A stretch of DNA of 9,693 nt. Origin: an uncultured Eubacterium sp. (GTDB taxonomy: Bacteria; Bacillota_A; Clostridia; Lachnospirales; Lachnospiraceae). Shown here piece after piece: positions 6,394 to 9,693 of this stretch. The DNA lies in NCBI GenBank assembly GCA_947653505.1, contig CANTHI010000097.1, positions 1-9,693 on the forward strand, read 5' to 3'. Within the stretch, counting starts at the first letter, position 1. Every line of letters begins with the position of its first letter. A program made the translations under genes and the position numbers. The notes under the pieces were generated by a model. It saw only the letters and a list, made by a program, of their open reading frames with translations, was not told the origin of the DNA and searched no databases.

Positions 6394-7380
6394 TTATCTG
6401 ATCACCTGATACAGCGCATCCGGTTTCGGCGGCTCCAGAAACCTGCGCTCCTGCGCAGTATATAAAATACGGTCATTTCCTTCCACCGCTTTTCCGGTCA
6501 CTACCGCGTGAATGCCTTCTTTTTCCAGCTCACGCACAATCGTATTCCCGTCAGCTGCCGCCATCAGCATACAGCCGCTGGAAATCAGCTCATATGGATT
6601 GATCTCAAAATATTCACAAATCTCTACTGTTTCCTGCCGGATTGGTATTTTCCGCAGATCAATCTCCAGCCCGACGCCAGACGCTTCTGCCATCTCCCAC
6701 AACGCGCCGAAAATGCCGCCTTCGGTCACATCGTGCATGGCCGCTACGTGATGCCGGACTGCAACTGCTGCTTCCGGCAGGACTGACAGCATCTGGTCAA
6801 ACGCTTTTGCCTGCTCTAAAAACACCGGCGTAAAATGCGTCAGAAGCTCCGCTTCTTTTTCCTTTGCCAGTATGGCAGTGCCTTCCAGACCGATCCACTT
6901 TGTCATTATAATATCCATGCCCGCACGGGCTCCGGCCGTCGATATCAGTTTTCCTTTTTTTGCCTTACCTACGCCCACAACAGAAATGAGCGGCTGATTC
7001 ACCGCTTTTGTCACTTCCGTATGTCCGCCCATAATCTGTACATGGACTTTTGCGCAGGCAGCTTCTGCCTGCTCCATCATATGCCGCAGCTTCTGCTCAC
7101 TCAGCCGCTCCGGAAGCAGAACCGTCAGCATCACGCCGACTGGTTCTGCTCCTGCGCTTGCCAGATCGTTCACCGTAATCTGGATCGCCAGATCTCCGAT
7201 ATCCTTTACCGTACCGGTAATCGGATCGGTGGACATGACAAGCATCTCATCTTCTGCCACTGCAACGGCCGCGCAGTCCTCTCCGACTGACGCTCCAAGC
7301 AGCACCTCCTGTCTGCAGGTATGAATCTGATTCAGCACAGATCTTTTTAATACTGCTTCTGGTACTTTCCCTATCTTCAT
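6394..7380 (-). CDS. AIR synthase-related (HypE/PurM-like) protein
   Basis: A 328-residue protein of the PurM/HypE/SelD/ThiL ATP-binding superfamily. The N-terminal half has GEDCAA (33-38), the nucleotide/metal-binding STDPITG (50-56), an ND pair at 71-72 and GGHTEV (118-123). The C-terminal half has MHDVTEGGIFGALWEMAEASG (215-235) and SSGCML (267-272). This resembles HypE, the hydrogenase maturation dehydratase, but true HypE ends in a conserved Cys that carries the thiocyanate, whereas this protein ends ...DALYQVIR with no terminal Cys. No other hyp gene is nearby. It is therefore a HypE-like paralogue of unknown reaction, probably ATP-dependent. The ATG at 7380 has only a weak purine-rich binding site (GGGAAAAG). 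It is the first gene of the run leading to the regulator and aminotransferase. Confidence 0.88.
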   Translation of the reverse strand: MKIGKVPEAVLKRSVLNQIHTCRQEVLLGASVGEDCAAVAVAEDEMLVMSTDPITGTVKDIGDLAIQITVNDLASAGAEPVGVMLTVLLPERLSEQKLRHMMEQAEAACAKVHVQIMGGHTEVTKAVNQPLISVVGVGKAKKGKLISTAGARAGMDIIMTKWIGLEGTAILAKEKEAELLTHFTPVFLEQAKAFDQMLSVLPEAAVAVRHHVAAMHDVTEGGIFGALWEMAEASGVGLEIDLRKIPIRQETVEICEYFEINPYELISSGCMLMAAADGNTIVRELEKEGIHAVVTGKAVEGNDRILYTAQERRFLEPPKPDALYQVIR

Positions 7381-7458
7381 CTTTTCCCAGCCTTCTGAAT
7401 AACCTTCTTTTTCTATAATTTATGCAGAGTCACTCTCCCGAAGATACACAGACTTCTC

Positions 7459-9285
7459 TTATTCGTGTTCTTCGCTTTCACCGCCTGCGTTTTTGCTGTT
7501 TAAAGCGGCTTCCTCTGTCTGCTGTGCCTTTTGATTTACCGAAGCTTTTGTGCCTTCCTCACTGTTTTCCTTTGGCGCATCCGCATTTTCGGCTTTACCT
7601 GTATCCTTTTTCGAATCTTCCTTTTTTGCTGTATCCTTTTTCGGATCTTCTTTTTTCGGATTTTCCTTTGCCGGATCTTTTTTGGAATCCTCTTTTTTCG
7701 AGTCGTCCTTTTTCGGATCTTCCTGCTTAGAATCCCCTTCTTCCGGATTTTCCGCATCCGGATTCTGTTCATCCGGATTTTCCGGTTCTTCCGGATTCTG
7801 CTGCGGACGGGCTGCTATCGTCGCCGCAGTCTGTGCTGCCGCATAAATAGACCCCTCATTCTGGGAAGCAATCGCATTCTGGATATAAGCCCTGGCCTCA
7901 TCGCTTGTCGTATTGGTCCCGACCACAATGATTTTTGGTGAAGCACGGTAATTGCTGTTATTAAATTCTTCCCGGCTCTTTTCCACGCCGTCTTCTTTCA
8001 CGATCTTCCATAATCTCGCGACTTTCCCGACATGCGCAGACTGCTGTACAGACACATAACCTACGTTATGGCTGGCAGAACCCTGAATCTGTGTCGGCGG
8101 ATTGCTCTCACTGACAATCTCACTCTCAAAAATAACCTCCCGCTTCGGACTTCTCGTCTCTTCCCCATAAATCGTAAATGTAATCACACCACCGCCGGCC
8201 ACACCTTCGATATAGACCGGCGCGTCTGTGTTATTTTCAAATTTCAGATCTTTGATGGTACCCGCAATCGCCGCATCCATAGAAGGTTTTACGTAATTGA
8301 CAATCATCGAGTGCGCATAGCGTTCCCTGATCTTTAATTCCGCGCGGATCACCGCGTTATAAAGGGTAGTGGATACCTGACAAATCCCACCGCCATATGT
8401 CTCTACTACGGTTCCATTTTCATAAGAGCCTGCAAGTGCATATCCATGCTCCGCATCAAACGGACTGACTGCCTCATAGACCGAAAACTCATCTCCCGGA
8501 TACAGCAGCGCACCGTTTATCCTGCTGCAGCCATTTGACACATTCATGGCACGTCCGGAGCTGGAGCTGCTGTAATCCGTCGAAAATGTACCGAGCACAT
8601 CCTTTACCTTTGAAAGCTGCTCTTTGGAACCGCGCGGCTGTACCACATCCGCACTAAGCGCAAGCTCTGCTTCCTTTGTATCCCAGTCATTGGAAATATA
8701 TTCCACGATCTTTTTAGCGGATTCTTCCACATTAACCGCAATTCCTTCCTCGCCTCCGGTAATCGTAAAGCCACCGTTCTCACGCACAAGTCCGCCGTCA
8801 ACTGCTTTCTGATTCACCTGATCCGCATTCGCGGACAGATACTTTTTAATATCCGCCTCTTCCGTGCCAAATGTAAGCTCCAGTTTTTTCGGCTCATGCT
8901 CCAGATCCTTTTTGTCTTTATAACGGGTAATCAGACTGCCGCTTTTGCCGATCATAACCGCTTCCTCCACAACCCCGGTGTTCTCCCATGTAACACCCAG
9001 CTGCTTCGCCGTAGCGGTCATACGCTTATCGTTGACTGTCAGTTTGAATTTTGTTTTCTGTATCTCACTGACATAGTCATCCACAGCCTGCTTCGCTTCT
9101 TCAGCGCTCATACCGCCGACCGCGACCTCTCCGATGTAAATGTTATCCAGTATTTTATCATCCTGCTCCGACTGCGCATATGCCTGACTGGCTGCAAATC
9201 CCGCGGCACAAAGACCAAGCAGCAGAAACGAACCCAGAATACATTTTTTGAAAAATCTGTTATTATGCTGAAATCTCACTTTCAT
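7459..9285 (-). CDS. Exported VanW-family protein with peptidoglycan-binding-like repeats and charged C-terminal tail
   Basis: The 608-residue reading starts at the ATG at 9285, preceded by AAAGGGA (9295-9289). It has a basic N-terminus, a hydrophobic segment (about 15-33) and a possible signal-peptidase site after A-Y-A (35-37). Residues about 50-215 look like one or two peptidoglycan-binding domains of the type found before VanW (IYIGEVAVGGMSAEEA near the start). The VanW domain spans about 235-375, with GGGICQVSTTLYNA at 298-311. A beta-rich, G5-like segment follows to about 455. From about 493 to the end is a low-complexity Pro/Glu/Asp/Lys/Asn tail. VanW occurs in some vancomycin-resistance clusters, but most members, like this one, are chromosomal surface proteins of unknown function, and no van genes are nearby. 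The frame is open to an ATG at 9360 (633 residues), which lacks a binding site and lies in AT-rich repeats. Confidence 0.88.
   Translation of the reverse strand: MKVRFQHNNRFFKKCILGSFLLLGLCAAGFAASQAYAQSEQDDKILDNIYIGEVAVGGMSAEEAKQAVDDYVSEIQKTKFKLTVNDKRMTATAKQLGVTWENTGVVEEAVMIGKSGSLITRYKDKKDLEHEPKKLELTFGTEEADIKKYLSANADQVNQKAVDGGLVRENGGFTITGGEEGIAVNVEESAKKIVEYISNDWDTKEAELALSADVVQPRGSKEQLSKVKDVLGTFSTDYSSSSSGRAMNVSNGCSRINGALLYPGDEFSVYEAVSPFDAEHGYALAGSYENGTVVETYGGGICQVSTTLYNAVIRAELKIRERYAHSMIVNYVKPSMDAAIAGTIKDLKFENNTDAPVYIEGVAGGGVITFTIYGEETRSPKREVIFESEIVSESNPPTQIQGSASHNVGYVSVQQSAHVGKVARLWKIVKEDGVEKSREEFNNSNYRASPKIIVVGTNTTSDEARAYIQNAIASQNEGSIYAAAQTAATIAARPQQNPEEPENPDEQNPDAENPEEGDSKQEDPKKDDSKKEDSKKDPAKENPKKEDPKKDTAKKEDSKKDTGKAENADAPKENSEEGTKASVNQKAQQTEEAALNSKNAGGESEEHE
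7600..7809 (-). repeat. Low-complexity charged repeat region in the VanW-family gene
   Basis: This segment encodes Pro/Glu/Asn/Asp-rich sequence and then imperfect pentapeptide-like units such as DSKKE, DSKKD, NPKKE, DPKKD and AKKED. At DNA level the plus strand shows recurring ctttttTcggatctTc-like 15-mers. The tail is densely charged with both signs and probably disordered. In surface proteins such stretches often act as wall-spanning or spacer regions; that role is inferred. The repeats make the region prone to length variation between strains. Confidence 0.8.
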
Positions 9286-9348
9286 CTGTCCCTTTCTCAC
9301 TATTTCTGAATCTGAATTGTTTCGAAACTTATTAACTGTCTGAGTTTC

Positions 9349-9379
9349 ATTGAATTTCATTAAATCTTATTGAATTTCA
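9349..9379. repeat. Short direct repeat near the VanW-gene leader
   Basis: The 11-mer ATTGAATTTCA occurs at 9349-9359 and again at 9369-9379, 20 bp apart, in very AT-rich DNA. The upstream candidate ATG (9360) falls between the copies. The pattern looks like non-coding leader and supports the downstream start at 9285. No function can be assigned. Confidence 0.6.
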
Positions 9380-9399
9380 CTTTCTGTTTCATCCTTACT

Positions 9400-9429
9400 A
9401 TTTTATCGCATCATCACGCTTTTTTTCAA
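9400..9429 (-). promoter_or_regulatory. Candidate sigma-A promoter for the VanW-family gene
   Basis: Minus strand: -35-like TTGAAA at 9429-9424, an 18-nt spacer, and -10-like TAAAAT at 9405-9400. Transcription would begin near 9393, leaving an approximately 108-nt AT-rich leader before the ATG at 9285. A second minus-strand TATAAT (9482-9477) lies further up but lacks a recognisable -35. Confidence 0.5.
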
Positions 9430-9503
9430 GCAGCATAGTCACGAATATATTTGACATCAGCGTCTGTTTTCTGTATATTATACACGATATCTGCTTTTTT
9501 CAT
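9426..9503 (-). CDS. Possible 25-residue peptide overlapping the upstream small gene (TAATG)
   Basis: The ATG at 9503-9501 shares one base with the stop of the 42-residue gene (TAATG), an arrangement that allows re-initiation. It encodes 25 residues (M-K-K-A-D-I-V-Y ... Y-I-R-D-Y-A-A), hydrophilic and mixed in charge. No good binding site precedes it, the same DNA carries a strong plus-strand promoter-like sequence, and a frame this short is easily random. It is listed as a possibility only. Confidence 0.2.
   Translation of the reverse strand: MKKADIVYNIQKTDADVKYIRDYAA
9451..9479 (+). promoter_or_regulatory. Candidate plus-strand (antisense) sigma-A promoter
   Basis: Plus strand: TTGACA at 9451-9456, a 17-nt spacer, then TATATT at 9474-9479, one mismatch from full consensus. 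It points rightward into the 42-residue membrane-protein gene on the opposite strand. The -10 overlaps a minus-strand TATAAT (9482-9477), giving a near-symmetric TATATTATA core. No plus-strand gene starts within the rest of the window, so any product would be an antisense or small RNA, or belong to something beyond the edge. In AT-rich DNA a chance match is possible. Confidence 0.4.
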
Positions 9504-9631
9504 TACACCAGCGCGGCGACCAGCAGAGGCAGTATCATCGCAAATGCCAGAATAATACAGACAACCGCTGCTGCCGTTCTTTTCTTTTTGGATGTATAGA
9601 TTGTGGTTTTGGTTTTTTTAGATTTTGACAT
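9503..9631 (-). CDS. Small Lys-rich single-span membrane protein (42 aa), function unknown
   Basis: A short frame starting at the ATG at 9631. The minus-strand AAAGAGGGG stretch just upstream serves as binding site, although its spacing is tight. The product begins M-S-K-S-K-K-T-K-T-T-I-Y and has a second basic patch S-K-K-K-R (14-18). One hydrophobic helix follows (about 20-42, A-A-A-V-V-C-I-I-L-A-F-A-M-I-L-P-L-L-V), ending at TAA. By the positive-inside rule the Lys-rich end would be cytoplasmic. I do not recognise a family. Codons are balanced and the coding strand agrees with its neighbours. It lies 217 nt upstream of the VanW-family start and may be transcribed separately or with it. Confidence 0.6.
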   Translation of the reverse strand: MSKSKKTKTTIYTSKKKRTAAAVVCIILAFAMILPLLVAALV

Positions 9632-9693
9632 AGTCCCCTCTTTCCACTTTCTTCTGAAAAGTTAATTGATGAGACTTTTATTTAAAAAATAAC
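9632..9693. other. AT-rich sequence upstream of the small membrane-protein gene
   Basis: The last 62 bp are AT-rich and include the purine-rich binding site for the gene at 9631. I see no full promoter consensus on either strand; its promoter may be beyond the window edge. Confidence 0.5.

Noticed and set aside
7381..7458. Possible terminator or promoter between the VanW-family gene and the HypE-like gene
   Set aside because: Only 4-5 bp inverted repeats (GAAG/CTTC, AGAGT/ACTCT) with no T-run, and no -35/-10 pair of acceptable match.
7459..9285. Vancomycin-resistance gene
   Set aside because: The VanW domain is common in chromosomal surface proteins; no vanH, vanA/B, vanX or two-component genes are present.

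Overview
The window is a compact stretch of a low-to-moderate GC Firmicutes chromosome, most likely a clostridial (Lachnospiraceae-like) species. That placement is inferred from the gene order ecfA1-ecfA2-ecfT-truA-rplM-rpsI, strong AGGAGG-type ribosome binding sites, an rplM leader typical of Firmicutes, and a VanW-family surface protein. It is not derived from a marker-gene search. All genes I can support lie on the minus strand and are described here from right to left, in the direction of transcription.

Right end (9693-7459): a gene for a 42-residue Lys-rich single-span membrane protein is followed by an AT-rich leader with promoter-like elements on both strands. After this comes a large exported VanW-family protein with peptidoglycan-binding-like repeats and a long charged Lys/Glu/Asp/Pro tail.

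Middle (7380-4206): four closely spaced genes encode a HypE/AIR-synthase-like protein without the hydrogenase-maturation C-terminal Cys, an Lrp/AsnC regulator, a class I/II PLP aminotransferase (4-nt overlap with the regulator) and the tRNA wobble 2'-O-methyltransferase TrmL.

Left half (4166-1): the group II ECF transporter energizing module (EcfA1, EcfA2, EcfT) and the tRNA pseudouridine synthase TruA form the classic run, with 2-nt spacing and a 4-nt overlap at two of the junctions. A new transcription unit then begins with a consensus sigma-A promoter (TTGACA-N17-TATAAT) and a structured leader that is probably the L13 autoregulatory leader. It drives rplM and rpsI; rpsI runs off the left edge.

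The genes are mostly conserved housekeeping functions: translation (rplM, rpsI, truA, trmL), vitamin uptake (ECF) and amino-acid metabolism. The clearest local anomaly is a perfect 35-bp tandem duplication at the trmL/ecfA1 junction. It copies the ecfA1 ribosome binding site and GTG start and creates a 14-codon decoy frame that ends exactly on the ecfA1 ATG. I see no CRISPR array, insertion sequence, phage gene, tRNA or rRNA, and no convincing sign of an undescribed multi-gene system.
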